A DNA stretch of 35,883 nucleotides. It comes from Ruminococcus sp. GTDB lineage: Bacteria > Bacillota > Clostridia > Oscillospirales > Ruminococcaceae. The notes beneath the pieces are model-generated. The model ran no database searches, was not told the DNA's origin, and saw only the letters and a program-made list of their open reading frames with translations. The DNA is taken from contig JAFUAO010000103.1 of NCBI GenBank assembly GCA_017460665.1, positions 1-35,883 on the forward strand. Reading direction: 5' to 3'. The position numbers and the translations under genes were made by a program. Shown here in pieces: positions 14,403 through 23,136 of the stretch (the stretch's first letter is position 1; each line of letters begins with the position of its first letter).

Positions 14403-17012
14403 GTCGGTAACGATCTTCACCAGATACCGGTGGAGCTCACCGTCGGCGTCCTCATATGTCATAGGCGACATAACGAAGCCGAAGCTCTCGGGGTCGTCGA
14501 TGACCTGCTGAGGAGTCACCTGTGTGCCGTTGAGATAGAGAGTATCCTCGTGGGACTCAAAGTGGATCATGCCTGCCGGCTCCTCCATAAGGCCGGAGAA
14601 GTCGAAGGTGGAGATCAGGGTATCCTCGTCGCCTGTAATGGTAGTCTCGGCCTCCTCGATGAGCATATCCGAAAGGTCCTGAGCCTGCTCGTCGTCCTCG
14701 GTGCCAAGGAACTCATGGCCGTCGATGAAGGCCTTGCCGTTCTTGTTCTGAACGAGGCTGGGGCTGCTCTCACGGACAGCGTTCAGGCTGAGGGTACCGG
14801 GTACCTTGGTGGCGAAATAGCCCTCGCCCTTCCAGGTGCCGGACTCCTCATCGAAGAAGAGGGGTATGTCAGAGGACTGGCCGTTGACCGTTGAGGTGAT
14901 ATAGACCGTCACGCAGTCGTTCTCGGAGAGAGTCACCTCGAAGCCCAGGGGCTTCCCGGGGTTATAGGCGATATAGGGCGAAGCGCCGGAGGTGAATATA
15001 TCTGTTATGTCAAGGCTGTAGGCTGAATGGTTATTGTCTTGGTAGAGGATCACCTTCTCGGCGGTAACAGCGCTGCTGCGGCATACAACTGTCCTCTCGA
15101 AGGACTTCTTGTCGCCGTACTGAGCCGCCAGCTTCTTGGTCTCGCCCTCGCTGGCAGGAGCAGTCACTGTGCCGGAAAATCTTCCTGTGTACTGGTCAGG
15201 TGTGAGCGTCAGGGCCTCCTCGCCGTCCAGAAGGATCACAACATCGTTCCCGGAGGGAGCATAGCCGTAGACGTTTATGGCGGCAGTACCGTTTTTCAGA
15301 GGAGCGTTCTCGGGAGCGTAAAGGGAAACGGCGCTGTCGCTGACATCGTCACGCTCGGCATAGATGTACTCGCCGAACTCCCTGTAGCCGGTGTTGTATC
15401 TAGCTCCCACCCAGACGGACACCGTGGTATCGGCGCCCTCCTCGGGCTGGGTGCTGAACCGGAAAACGCCCTCCTGCTCGTTGGCCTCTACGGGGAATAC
15501 CGCTCTGTAGGTATAGCCGGCGGTCTCGCCGTCAGTAAGTCCCACGGGGAGGCTCCTGTTGGCGATCTGGTTGCCCGATCTGGTAGGGGCCTCGATCTGT
15601 CCGCTCTCGAAGATGTCTGCGAAAACGGGGTCGTACTTATAGTATACCGTGTAGTTTATGAGGCCGTTCTCTCCGGGAGAGGTCTCGATCTTGTTGATGA
15701 AGGTAGCCGATCCGTCGCAGGTGACTACTCTCTCGTCGTGGAGCATCTCGCAGTCACGGAAGGTGTAATAGTAGAAGTTGACATTGGGGACCAGATCTCC
15801 GGGCTCGAAGGGCATATCCAGAGTCTCCAGCTTGTGGCACTTGTAGAAGGCCGAGTCGCCGATCTCCTTAACAGAGCCGGGGATATGGGCGGTCTTCAGG
15901 TTCGCAGAATCTCCGCAGATCTCCGCAGGGATCGACTCTAAGCCCTCCTCGAACCAGATATCGGTGATACCGCTCTCATAGAAGCAGCTTCCGCCTGTCT
16001 CCTTGATGCTTTTGGGAACGGTGAACTCCTTGATCCCGGCCGATCTGTAGAACAGGCCATTGCCCAGATCGGTAACGGTGTCGGTGATATTGATCTTGCT
16101 GACATAGTCTGACTGAGCGCACAGCTTTTCCGGCAGCTTCTCCATGCCCTCGGCCACATTGACGGTCTCCACATAGGAGTGTTCAAAGACGTACTCTGCA
16201 TTCGTAAGGGTCGAAGGCAGGGTGACCTCCTTGAGGCTCTCGCAGTCTTTGAAAACGTCCCAGCCCATAGTTTCAAGGCCTTCGTTCAGCTCAACGCTCT
16301 CCAGAGCATCGTCGTCATTGAAGACGTATGTGCCGACCTCACAGCCGTTTTTCGGGAGGTGCAGGTCCGTCAGTGACGAGCAGCGCTGGAAGGCATGAGA
16401 GCCGATCTTAGTGACCGTATCAGGGATCACTAAGCTCTCCAGAGCCGTACAGCCTGAGAAGGCATACTCGCCGATCGTGGTAACGGACTCCGGGATCACT
16501 ACCTTCGTTACGGACTGAAGGCTGTAGCAAAGCCCGTTGGGGACGAACTCTATCCCGTCCTCAAGGATGATCGTCTCGATAGACGAGTCGGAAAGGGCCG
16601 TATGGAAACCGGCGCCGTAGGCTGTTCCGGCACCGATACCGTTCTAATCAAAGCCCTTCGGGATAGTCAGCTCCTTCAGCGAGGGCACCTTCTCGATCGC
16701 CCACCACCTCATGTCCTTCAGCGAGGAGGGCAGGGTCAGGGACGAGAGCAGCAGCATATCGCTTATAGCAGACATTCCGAGCCTTGTGACGGGCTGGCCC
16801 TCCACAGTTTCCGGCAGAGTGAGCGATGTAACGGTCTCCTTATCGCCGGTCCAGCCGGTGACAGCGGCGTAGTCCTCACCTATCTCGTAGGTGAAGCCGT
16901 CGGAGGTCTCGCTGGTGATAGGGTCAGCGGCCTTGGCGGTTGCCGGGAAGCAGACGCCGGCACTGGCAGTCATTGCAGCAGCCGTGAGAGCCGATAGCAG
17001 TCGTTTTCTCAT
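14313..17012 (-). pseudogene. BspA-type leucine-rich-repeat surface protein, interrupted by amber codon
   Basis: The frame runs unbroken from ATG 17012 (preceded by GGAGG) except for a TAG at 16644-16646, after 122 codons. Downstream, 48 codons lead to an internal ATG at 16499, all in the same frame, so the gene would encode about 899 residues if the stop were sense. Layout: signal peptide (MRKRLLSALTAAA... to AKAAD), LRR_5/BspA repeats (motifs such as LPSSLKDM, IPESVTTIGEYAFSGCTALESL) over roughly the first 350 residues, then beta-sandwich-like segments. The last 25-30 codons lie in an intergenic repeat cluster, so the original C-terminus is probably lost. BspA-like proteins are surface adhesins. 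Either a recent pseudogene or a leaky stop; re-initiation at 16499 would give a protein without signal peptide. Confidence 0.8.
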
Positions 17013-17059
17013 GCACAATACCTCCATAAAAATCAACATCGAAAGGTTTAATATGTACC

Positions 17060-17088
17060 ATTATTCCATAGCTGCCATATGAAATCAA
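17060..17088 (-). promoter_or_regulatory. Promoter of the leucine-rich-repeat gene
   Basis: On the minus strand, TTGATT (17083-17088) and AATAAT (17060-17065) are separated by 17 bases, 47 bases before the start at 17012. The promoter region appears intact although the gene is broken. Confidence 0.6.
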
Positions 17089-17108
17089 CAAATGTCACAC
17101 AAAAGTCA

Positions 17109-17137
17109 TTGACAAATTTCGTGTCATATAGTATCAT
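17109..17137 (+). promoter_or_regulatory. Promoter of the double-HTH regulator and GH3 unit
   Basis: TTGACA (17109-17114), a 17-base spacer and TATCAT (17132-17137) lie 18 bases before the start codon, which gives a very short leader. Confidence 0.75.
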
Positions 17138-17142
17138 CATAT

Positions 17143-17154
17143 AGGAGGTGATCC
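17143..17154 (+). promoter_or_regulatory. Extended Shine-Dalgarno, fully complementary to 16S rRNA 3' end
   Basis: AGGAGGTGATCC matches the usual bacterial anti-Shine-Dalgarno tail over 12 consecutive bases and sits just before the ATG at 17156. It implies unusually strong ribosome binding for a regulator gene. Confidence 0.75.
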
Positions 17155-17155
17155 T

Positions 17156-18541
17156 ATGCTTTGTGACAGGTTAGATCTGATCATGAGAGAGATAAACGCT
17201 GAAAACGCCGATATTGCAGAGATCGCAGGCTTTGACCGCTCAAATGTCAGCCGAATGAGGAGCGGCGCAAGGGTGCCGCTGAAAAACGGCTCCTGCATGG
17301 CGAGGACCGCAGGTGCGGTCATCACCTGTGCCGCCGCCAGCGGCAAGACCGATGCCCTTTGCCGGACGATCGCCTTCACAGGTGAGCCCTCCCCTGAGGA
17401 GCTGCGGAGGGCTCTGACAGACTGGCTCTACGAGGACAGCGCTCTCCCGTCCCCCAAGGAGCCCTCCTCCGATCCGGAGGCAGGGCTGTATTTCAGCAAG
17501 AAGCTCACCACACTGATCCAGACCGCCGGAATCTCCGGCGTGAAGCTCAGCAAGGCGGTCAACATCGACCCCTCCTACCTGAGCCGTATGCGGACAGGGA
17601 AGCACCTCCCCAACGAGCGCTCGAAAGTACTGGAGAGGATCTGCGCCGTGCTCATACAGAGGACCGCCGACCGGAAGGAGCTGTCCATGCTATCCGAGGC
17701 GGTGAATATCCCGGAGGAGCTCCTTGCCGCCCAGCCAAGACTGCTGATGGAATGGCTCCTCAGCACTCACAAGACCGCATACAAGCTCCCCGTGGAGCAG
17801 CTCATGGGCAGGATCGGCACCATGGACCGCTGCCGTGAGGCACCGATACCTCCCCCGGACCCTGCTAGAATAGCCGAGGCGGAGGCCGACACCTCTGAGC
17901 TCTACAGCGGTCTCAGCGGCCTGAGAAGGGCCGTGGTCAGGTTCCTGAGCACCTCCTTCCGGGCCGGCAGCGAGCTGCTGCTCTACTCCGACCAGAGCAT
18001 GGACTGGATGAGCGGGCCCTTCCGCAGCCTTTGGCTCTCCCTCATGGCTCAGGTGCTGAAAAAGGGCGTCAAGATCAAGATCATCCACAACATACAGCGG
18101 ACCTCCTCCGAGATGCTGGAGGCGATCACCAGTTGGCTGCCCCTCTACATGACCGGCAGCATCGAGCCCTTCTACTGCCTCAGAAGACATGGCGAGCGCT
18201 TCGGCCACACCCTCTTCCTCGACCCGGAAAACGCCTGTATATCGGGCTTTTGCGCCTTCGGTTCAGAGGAGATGTGCGACTACAGCTACATCACCGACCC
18301 GAAAAAGCTGGACCAGTGGAAACAGCAGTTCGAGCTTCTCCTTGATGACTGCCGGCCCCTTTTGAGGATCAGCGATCAGGTACCGGAGCCTCCCGAGGGA
18401 TCCGTCCAGAGGACAGTCGGCAGCGTCCGGCTGGTCACCACCGAGAAGGAGGCCGTCCTCAGCAAGCTGTCAGAGCCCACCTACTCGTTCAGCTTCGACC
18501 ACCCCCTGCTGATGAGGGCCTTCCGGCACTTCGCACTGTAA
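17156..18541 (+). CDS. Regulator with two helix-turn-helix segments and unassigned C-terminal domain
   Basis: A 461-residue cytosolic protein. Two segments look like divergent XRE-type helix-turn-helix motifs: residues about 1-41 (NADIAEIAGFDRSNVSRMRSG) and about 112-165 (VKLSKAVNIDPSYLSRMRTGKHLP). Both share the SxxSRMRxG recognition pattern, which suggests internal duplication. After a linker, residues about 250-400 form an alpha/beta domain (SELLLYSDQS, VKIKIIHNIQR, GERFGHTLFLDPENACISGF) that recalls phospholipase D-like or TrmB-like sensor folds without HKD catalytic motifs; I am not sure of it. The GH3-dockerin gene starts 36 bases downstream, so it probably controls that enzyme in response to a sugar or cell-wall fragment. 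Confidence 0.8.
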   Translation: MLCDRLDLIMREINAENADIAEIAGFDRSNVSRMRSGARVPLKNGSCMARTAGAVITCAAASGKTDALCRTIAFTGEPSPEELRRALTDWLYEDSALPSPKEPSSDPEAGLYFSKKLTTLIQTAGISGVKLSKAVNIDPSYLSRMRTGKHLPNERSKVLERICAVLIQRTADRKELSMLSEAVNIPEELLAAQPRLLMEWLLSTHKTAYKLPVEQLMGRIGTMDRCREAPIPPPDPARIAEAEADTSELYSGLSGLRRAVVRFLSTSFRAGSELLLYSDQSMDWMSGPFRSLWLSLMAQVLKKGVKIKIIHNIQRTSSEMLEAITSWLPLYMTGSIEPFYCLRRHGERFGHTLFLDPENACISGFCAFGSEEMCDYSYITDPKKLDQWKQQFELLLDDCRPLLRISDQVPEPPEGSVQRTVGSVRLVTTEKEAVLSKLSEPTYSFSFDHPLLMRAFRHFAL

Positions 18542-18577
18542 AATAAGCTTAAATTTAGGCAGAATACGAGGATAAAC

Positions 18578-20800
18578 ATGAAAAGAGAACTTATAAAACG
18601 GGGAGCAGCCCTCCTTTCAGCGCTGCTCCTTACAGGGAGCGTCCCGATCCAGACTGCAAGAGGAGCTCAGGCCCCAGAGGAGAAAGGTCCCCATGAGCTG
18701 GCCGAGGAAATGGTCCAGACCATGCCCCTGCGCCAGAAGCTGGCCCAGATGATCATGCTGGACCTGCGCCAGTGGACCGACAGCGAGGGCAATGCCGCCG
18801 ATCCCACCGTCCTCCATGAGGACCTAGCGGAGCTGCTGAGGAGCTACAGCTTCGCCGGGGTCTGCCTTTTTGCGGAGAACGTCACCGGCACCCAGCAGGC
18901 CGTCCGCTTCACCGCCCAGCTCCAGACAGCCGCCTCCGAGAGCCAGCTCCAGATCCCGCTGATCATATCCGCAGATCAGGAGGGCGGGAGCGTGATCCGC
19001 CTCGGCACAGGCACCGATACCTGCGGAAATATGGCCCTTGGCGCAGCAGGAGACCCTGATCTGGCCCTGGGCAACGCCCAGATCATCGGCAGCGAGCTCC
19101 GGGCCGTGGGGATCAATGCTGACCTTGCTCCCGACATGGACGTGAACAGCGACCCCAGAAATCCCGTGATCAACATACGCTCCTTCTCCTCGGATCCCCA
19201 GCTCACGGCAAAAATGGGCGCCGCCTTCATCGAGGGCCTCGATAGCTGCGGGATCATCTCCACTGCCAAGCACTTCCCCGGCCACGGCAACACCGACACC
19301 GACAGCCACACCGGTCTTCCGCTGGTGGAGAGCACCTACGAGGAGCTAAAAGCCTGCGAGCTCATACCCTTCCAGGCTGCTATCGACGCCGGAGCCGACA
19401 TGATCATGAGCGCACATATCCAGTTCCCTCAGATCGAGAGCTCCACCTATACCTCCGCCTCCACCGGGGAGGAGATCTTCCTGCCGGCCACCCTGTCAAA
19501 GACCGTCCTCACCGACATCCTCCGAGGGGATATGGGCTTTGAGGGCGTGATCATCACCGACGATATGCAGATGGCCGCTGTGAGGGCAAATTTCGACCCC
19601 TGCGATGCGGCAGTCCTGGCCATAAACGCCGGCGCAGACATACTCCTTGAGCCGGTGGAGACCTTCGATCCGGAGGGCGTGGAGGAGCTCGAGCTGTACC
19701 TTGACAAGGCGGAGGAGGCTGTCTCCGAAGGGCTGATCTCGGAGAGCCGGATCGACGAGTCCTGCACGAGGATCATCGAGATGAAGATAAAGCGTGGGCT
19801 CTTCGATGAGAGCTTCGAGGACGTGGAGGAACGGGTGGAGGCCGCCCTTGGCACCGTGGGCTCTCAGGAGAACCACTTACGGGAGATGGAGATCTCAAAG
19901 CAGGCGGTGACTCTGGTGAAGAACAGCCGCCATGTGCTCCCTCTCTCCATGGAGAGCGGCGAGAAGGTGGCCTTCTTCTACCCCTATCAGAGCACCGGCA
20001 ACTCTCTAAGCTACGCCTTCGGCAAACTAAAGGAGGAGGGCCTGGTCCCGGAGGACTGCGAGGCCTCCTTCACCTCCATGGACGGCAGGACTGCCGATGA
20101 ATTCGCAGAGGAGCTCAGCCAGTACAAGGCTGTGATCCTCTCCTCCGAGACCTGGGGCGAGTGGGAGATCTCCCCGAAAAACAGCGCCCGGAGCCGCTTC
20201 ATCAGCGAGATGACGGAGCTTGCCCACGATCGGGGCGTGAAGGTGATCGTGCTCAGCATGGTGCTGCCCTACGACACCGCCGCCTTCTCCGCCGACGCCG
20301 TACTTGCGGCCTATAATCAGCGGAGGATGCCCGTTGTGCCGGAGGTCTTCGACGGGGAGCTGACCACCTACGGTCCCAACTATCCGGCGGCGGTCTATAC
20401 GGTCTTCGGGGGGAGCTCTCCCTCAGGGCGTCTGCCGGTGGAGGTCTGCCGGCTGGACGGTGAGCACCGCTACACCGAGGAGGTCCTCTACCCCTTGGGC
20501 TGGGGAATGTCCTACCCCGAGGGCCTGCTGGGGGACTTCGACCTTGACGGCACCGTGGACGCAGCCGACGCCTCCGGGATCCTTTCGGCCTACGCCATGC
20601 TCCAGACCGGCGGGGCAGAGTCTCTGAGCCGTGAGGAGCTCTCCCTTGGGGACCTTGACGGCGACGGGCGGCTGGACGCCTCCGACGCATCGCTGGTCCT
20701 GAGCTACTACGCCTTTATCCAGACCGGCGGAGAGCTGACCTTCATAGAGTTCCTGCAAAGCGATACTGAGGGAAAAACAGAGGAGGCTGCCGGACAGTGA
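18578..20800 (+). CDS. Secreted GH3 beta-N-acetylhexosaminidase-like enzyme with dockerin
   Basis: A 740-residue exported GH3 enzyme. A signal peptide (about 1-30) is followed by the GH3 barrel. It carries the NagZ-type signature KHFPGHG with the Asp242-Ser-His244 acid/base dyad and the nucleophile Asp328 in IITDDMQM, features that separate beta-N-acetylglucosaminidases from GH3 beta-glucosidases. A GH3 C-terminal domain spans about 400-640. The tail (about 652-725) is a canonical type I dockerin with two clear calcium loops (GDFDLDGTVDAADAS and GDLDGDGRLDASDAS). Substrate is therefore likely a GlcNAc-containing polymer such as chitin or peptidoglycan fragments, unusual for a dockerin-borne enzyme. 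It follows a regulator gene by 36 bases and ends at a terminator. Confidence 0.9.
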   Translation: MKRELIKRGAALLSALLLTGSVPIQTARGAQAPEEKGPHELAEEMVQTMPLRQKLAQMIMLDLRQWTDSEGNAADPTVLHEDLAELLRSYSFAGVCLFAENVTGTQQAVRFTAQLQTAASESQLQIPLIISADQEGGSVIRLGTGTDTCGNMALGAAGDPDLALGNAQIIGSELRAVGINADLAPDMDVNSDPRNPVINIRSFSSDPQLTAKMGAAFIEGLDSCGIISTAKHFPGHGNTDTDSHTGLPLVESTYEELKACELIPFQAAIDAGADMIMSAHIQFPQIESSTYTSASTGEEIFLPATLSKTVLTDILRGDMGFEGVIITDDMQMAAVRANFDPCDAAVLAINAGADILLEPVETFDPEGVEELELYLDKAEEAVSEGLISESRIDESCTRIIEMKIKRGLFDESFEDVEERVEAALGTVGSQENHLREMEISKQAVTLVKNSRHVLPLSMESGEKVAFFYPYQSTGNSLSYAFGKLKEEGLVPEDCEASFTSMDGRTADEFAEELSQYKAVILSSETWGEWEISPKNSARSRFISEMTELAHDRGVKVIVLSMVLPYDTAAFSADAVLAAYNQRRMPVVPEVFDGELTTYGPNYPAAVYTVFGGSSPSGRLPVEVCRLDGEHRYTEEVLYPLGWGMSYPEGLLGDFDLDGTVDAADASGILSAYAMLQTGGAESLSREELSLGDLDGDGRLDASDASLVLSYYAFIQTGGELTFIEFLQSDTEGKTEEAAGQ

Positions 20801-20821
20801 CTGCCCCTCTTATAATAAGGA

Positions 20822-20850
20822 ACGGGATCCGTATCGGGTCCCGTTTTTTT
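20822..20850 (+). terminator. Intrinsic terminator after the GH3 gene
   Basis: ACGGGATCC/GGGTCCCGT (with one T-G pair) around GTATC is followed by a run of seven Ts, about 20 bases after the stop. Confidence 0.85.
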
Positions 20851-20929
20851 CATATTCAACGGCTTTCCGTTTAAGGAGAGGCCTTTCCCCTCCCCTTATG
20901 AGGCCAATTTTTTGCAAAGGAGATCAAGC

Positions 20930-21124
20930 ATGAAAGCAATACTGAACGAAAAGTTTATCCGCTATGACAACGGAAAAGCCGTGATCCGTGCCGAGATCGC
21001 AGCCGACCTCTTCTCAGATCTGCCTGATAACGGACAGATCGGAGGCTGTATCCTGGACATCGGATCCGTTGCCTGGGTCATCAGTACCGGCAAGCTCTAT
21101 GGGCTCTCTTCCTCCGGCGATTGA
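20930..21124 (+). CDS. Small phage-tail-associated-like protein (64 residues)
   Basis: A 64-residue protein with a good ribosome site (AAAGGAG before the ATG at 20930). The C-terminal part, GSVAWVISTGKLYGLSSSG, resembles the short 'GS.AYDISTG.VY.L.S.G' strand motif found in small proteins beside tail-fibre genes of phages infecting Firmicutes. It is the first of three closely spaced genes ending at a shared terminator. No clear promoter was found; the leader 20851-20929 holds only a weak GGCCT/AGGCC hairpin. The assignment is by motif impression and context. Confidence 0.6.
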   Translation: MKAILNEKFIRYDNGKAVIRAEIAADLFSDLPDNGQIGGCILDIGSVAWVISTGKLYGLSSSGD

Positions 21125-21149
21125 ATCTGCCAGACGGAGGGCGAATGAT

Positions 21150-21332
21150 ATGAGGGTACCGTATGACCTAAAAATACCGGCCGAGCCGCTGAGAGCTGCG
21201 CTTTTTTCCAAGCTCATGCACCGGAGCCCCCAGCAGAAGGCTCGCAGCTTCTACATCACCGCCGATAACTATGTGCTCTGCACCAGCATGGCTCAGCGTT
21301 ATGCAGTAAAGGAGGAAGATCATGGCGAATGA
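21150..21332 (+). CDS. Small hypothetical protein (60 residues) in phage-like cassette
   Basis: Starts at ATG 21150 after GGAGGGCGAATGAT. The product, MRVPYDLKIPAEPLRAALF to EEDHGE, has no recognised domain, signal peptide or membrane segment. It begins 25 bases after the previous small gene and overlaps the following gene by 11 bases, so the three are probably translated from one mRNA. Its size and place suggest a minor phage structural or connector protein, but nothing in the sequence proves this. Confidence 0.55.
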   Translation: MRVPYDLKIPAEPLRAALFSKLMHRSPQQKARSFYITADNYVLCTSMAQRYAVKEEDHGE

Positions 21333-22026
21333 TTATATCGGGCAGTTCAGAGGCGAGCAGATCGATGAGCTGCTCCAGACAGTAGACACCAATGTGTACA
21401 CCAAGACCCAGGTCGATTCTGCTCTTGCCGAAAAGGTTGACGCAGTCAGCGGCATGGGCCTGTCCCAGGAGAGCTTCACCACCGCCGAGAAGCAGAAGCT
21501 GGCAGGGCTGAGCTCCTATGACGATACGGCCCTCAAGGCTCAGTGTGCGGCCCTTGCCTCAGCAGGAGCCAAGAACGAGCTCTCCACCGAAAACTTCTCA
21601 GTCTACAGAGGGAACGGCATCACCGTCACCCGCAACAGCGACGGCAGCCTGACCCTGAACGGCACTCAGACTGAAAATTCCGCATTCATCTATCCCATGG
21701 GGATCGGTGTCGCTCTCGGTCCTAAGTATGTGGGCAGGACCGTAACGATCTCAGGTACTCCTGAGGGCTACGGTCCGGACAAGTGCCTTGTCAGGATCTA
21801 TCAGTACAACGGTACTAATCACCTCAACGACAACGGCAGCGGCGCCACCGGCACGATCACCAGCCCGGACGCCAGCTTCGACATCCGGATCTTCCCGGGC
21901 CAGACCTTTGACAATGTCAGGATCTATCCCATGATCCGTGATGCTTCGATCGAGGACCCGAGCTATGAGCCCTATGCTCCGACGAACCGCCAGCTATATG
22001 AGATGATACTTGCCCTTAACAACTAA
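21322..22026 (+). CDS. Phage tail/receptor-binding-like structural protein
   Basis: A 234-residue protein preceded by AAAGGAGGAAGATC. The N-terminal YTKTQVDSALAEKVDAVSGMGLS and FTTAEKQKLAGL segments are the kind of repeated module seen in phage tail fibres and baseplate appendage proteins. The C-terminal beta-rich part ends in RIYPMIRDASIEDPSYEPYAPTNRQLYE, a phrase typical of phage minor structural proteins with a carbohydrate-binding-like sandwich. There is no signal peptide. It sits with two small genes but with no portal, capsid, tape-measure, lysis or integrase genes around it. It may be a phage remnant or a kept receptor-binding module. Confidence 0.75.
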   Translation: MANDYIGQFRGEQIDELLQTVDTNVYTKTQVDSALAEKVDAVSGMGLSQESFTTAEKQKLAGLSSYDDTALKAQCAALASAGAKNELSTENFSVYRGNGITVTRNSDGSLTLNGTQTENSAFIYPMGIGVALGPKYVGRTVTISGTPEGYGPDKCLVRIYQYNGTNHLNDNGSGATGTITSPDASFDIRIFPGQTFDNVRIYPMIRDASIEDPSYEPYAPTNRQLYEMILALNN

Positions 22027-22031
22027 AAAAG

Positions 22032-22064
22032 AACGGGACTATCAAAGCGATAGTCCCGTTTTTT
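22032..22064. terminator. Bidirectional terminator between phage-like and polymer loci
   Basis: AACGGGACTATC/GATAGTCCCGTT with an AAAGC loop is flanked by an A-run on the left and a T-run on the right, so it can end transcription of the phage-like genes and of the minus-strand polymer operon. Confidence 0.9.
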
Positions 22065-23136
22065 ATTTACCGCAAATGCCCTTCAGGTAGTCCAGCGACC
22101 GCTGTTTCTCCTGACCGAGCCTCTCCTCGGCCTTATCCCAGTCGATGGGATCCAGCGAAACGCTCATGGTCTTAGGATCCAGCACCCTTGACCCGAGCCC
22201 GCACAGAGCGAGCAGGTCTCGGCTCCTTGTATTAGTGCTCAGCTTTGTTTTGAGCTCCACTACCAAGTTCTTGTGGAAGATCACTGAAAAGGCCGTTCCG
22301 TGGAAGGAATTTGTGAGGACGTACTCCGCATTTGCGAACCATCCCACGAACTCCTCAGGGGTAGAGAACCTTGCATGGTCGAGCTCTCTGTGGCTGGTAT
22401 AGCTCGAGTTCAGATACACGATCTCATACCCGGTCTGAGCTGACAGCTTCTTTGCATAGTCGATCAGCTTTATGGGGGGCTGGACATGATAGATCAGGAT
22501 GTACTTCCTGTTCCTTTCGGGGAGCTTTGCAAATTTCCGCCACTTCTCTCTGTCCAGTATCAATGTAGGGTCAAGGCTCATGAAGGCATCGATCCCGCAC
22601 TGAGACCTCAGGAGCTCCTCGGCGCTCTTCTCACGGACCGACACAGCGCTGAACTTCTTCAGCAGCTCCTCATAGGTCTGCTTCGTACCCTCCGGGAAGG
22701 AGGTAAAGCCAAAGCTGGCGGCATAGGAATACTTCTTTTTGCTGTCCTTCTCAAAGTCCAGAAGGTATGTGGTATCCATTCCGGAGAACTTCTTGCTCCA
22801 CACCTGATCTGAGCCTGATATGAAAAGGTCATAGCAGCTGCTTGCTGAGGCTATATCATCACGGACATACTTTTTTGAGAGCCTGAGCTTTCTTTCCCGG
22901 AAGCTCTCAAAGATCCCGTATTTCTTGCATTTCCCGTAATAGTGGATACAGGCCGAGAGGAATTTCTGACGCTTGAACACGTTCTTGGGATAATGGCACA
23001 TCTCCACCTCAGGGCAGTAGTAGTCGATGATCTCAGTATCCGGCTCATATCCTCTGACCACCTCAGTCAGAGCATAGGCCTGGAGCACTGCTCCGTAGTT
23101 AGAGGCCCGATGGAAGGTAAGTATACCGATCTTCAT
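22063..23136 (-). CDS. Polysaccharide pyruvyl transferase family protein
   Basis: A 357-residue cytosolic enzyme of the PS_pyruv_trans family, which moves a pyruvyl ketal group from phosphoenolpyruvate onto sugars of surface polymers. Visible family features are the N-terminal GILTFHRASNYGAVLQAYAL, the central LFISGSDQVWSKKFS, SVREKSAEELLRS, and the C-terminal EYVLTNSFHGTAFSVIFHK. Length is normal. Its start overlaps the stop of the upstream polymerase gene (ATGA), so it is the last gene of the minus-strand operon. It predicts pyruvylated sugars in the polymer, though some family members have other transfer roles. Confidence 0.88.
   Translation of the reverse strand: MKIGILTFHRASNYGAVLQAYALTEVVRGYEPDTEIIDYYCPEVEMCHYPKNVFKRQKFLSACIHYYGKCKKYGIFESFRERKLRLSKKYVRDDIASASSCYDLFISGSDQVWSKKFSGMDTTYLLDFEKDSKKKYSYAASFGFTSFPEGTKQTYEELLKKFSAVSVREKSAEELLRSQCGIDAFMSLDPTLILDREKWRKFAKLPERNRKYILIYHVQPPIKLIDYAKKLSAQTGYEIVYLNSSYTSHRELDHARFSTPEEFVGWFANAEYVLTNSFHGTAFSVIFHKNLVVELKTKLSTNTRSRDLLALCGLGSRVLDPKTMSVSLDPIDWDKAEERLGQEKQRSLDYLKGICGK

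Noticed and set aside
15027-15941. 304-codon plus-strand frame opposite the broken surface-protein gene
   Set aside because: The minus-strand frame shows clear leucine-rich repeats. The plus frame has no ribosome site or domain and mirrors its codon bias.
18061-18270. Phospholipase D activity for the regulator's C-terminal domain
   Set aside because: No HxK(x4)D motif is visible, so only a fold resemblance is kept.
20930-22026. Complete prophage
   Set aside because: No integrase, capsid, portal, terminase, tape-measure or lysis gene is found on either side.
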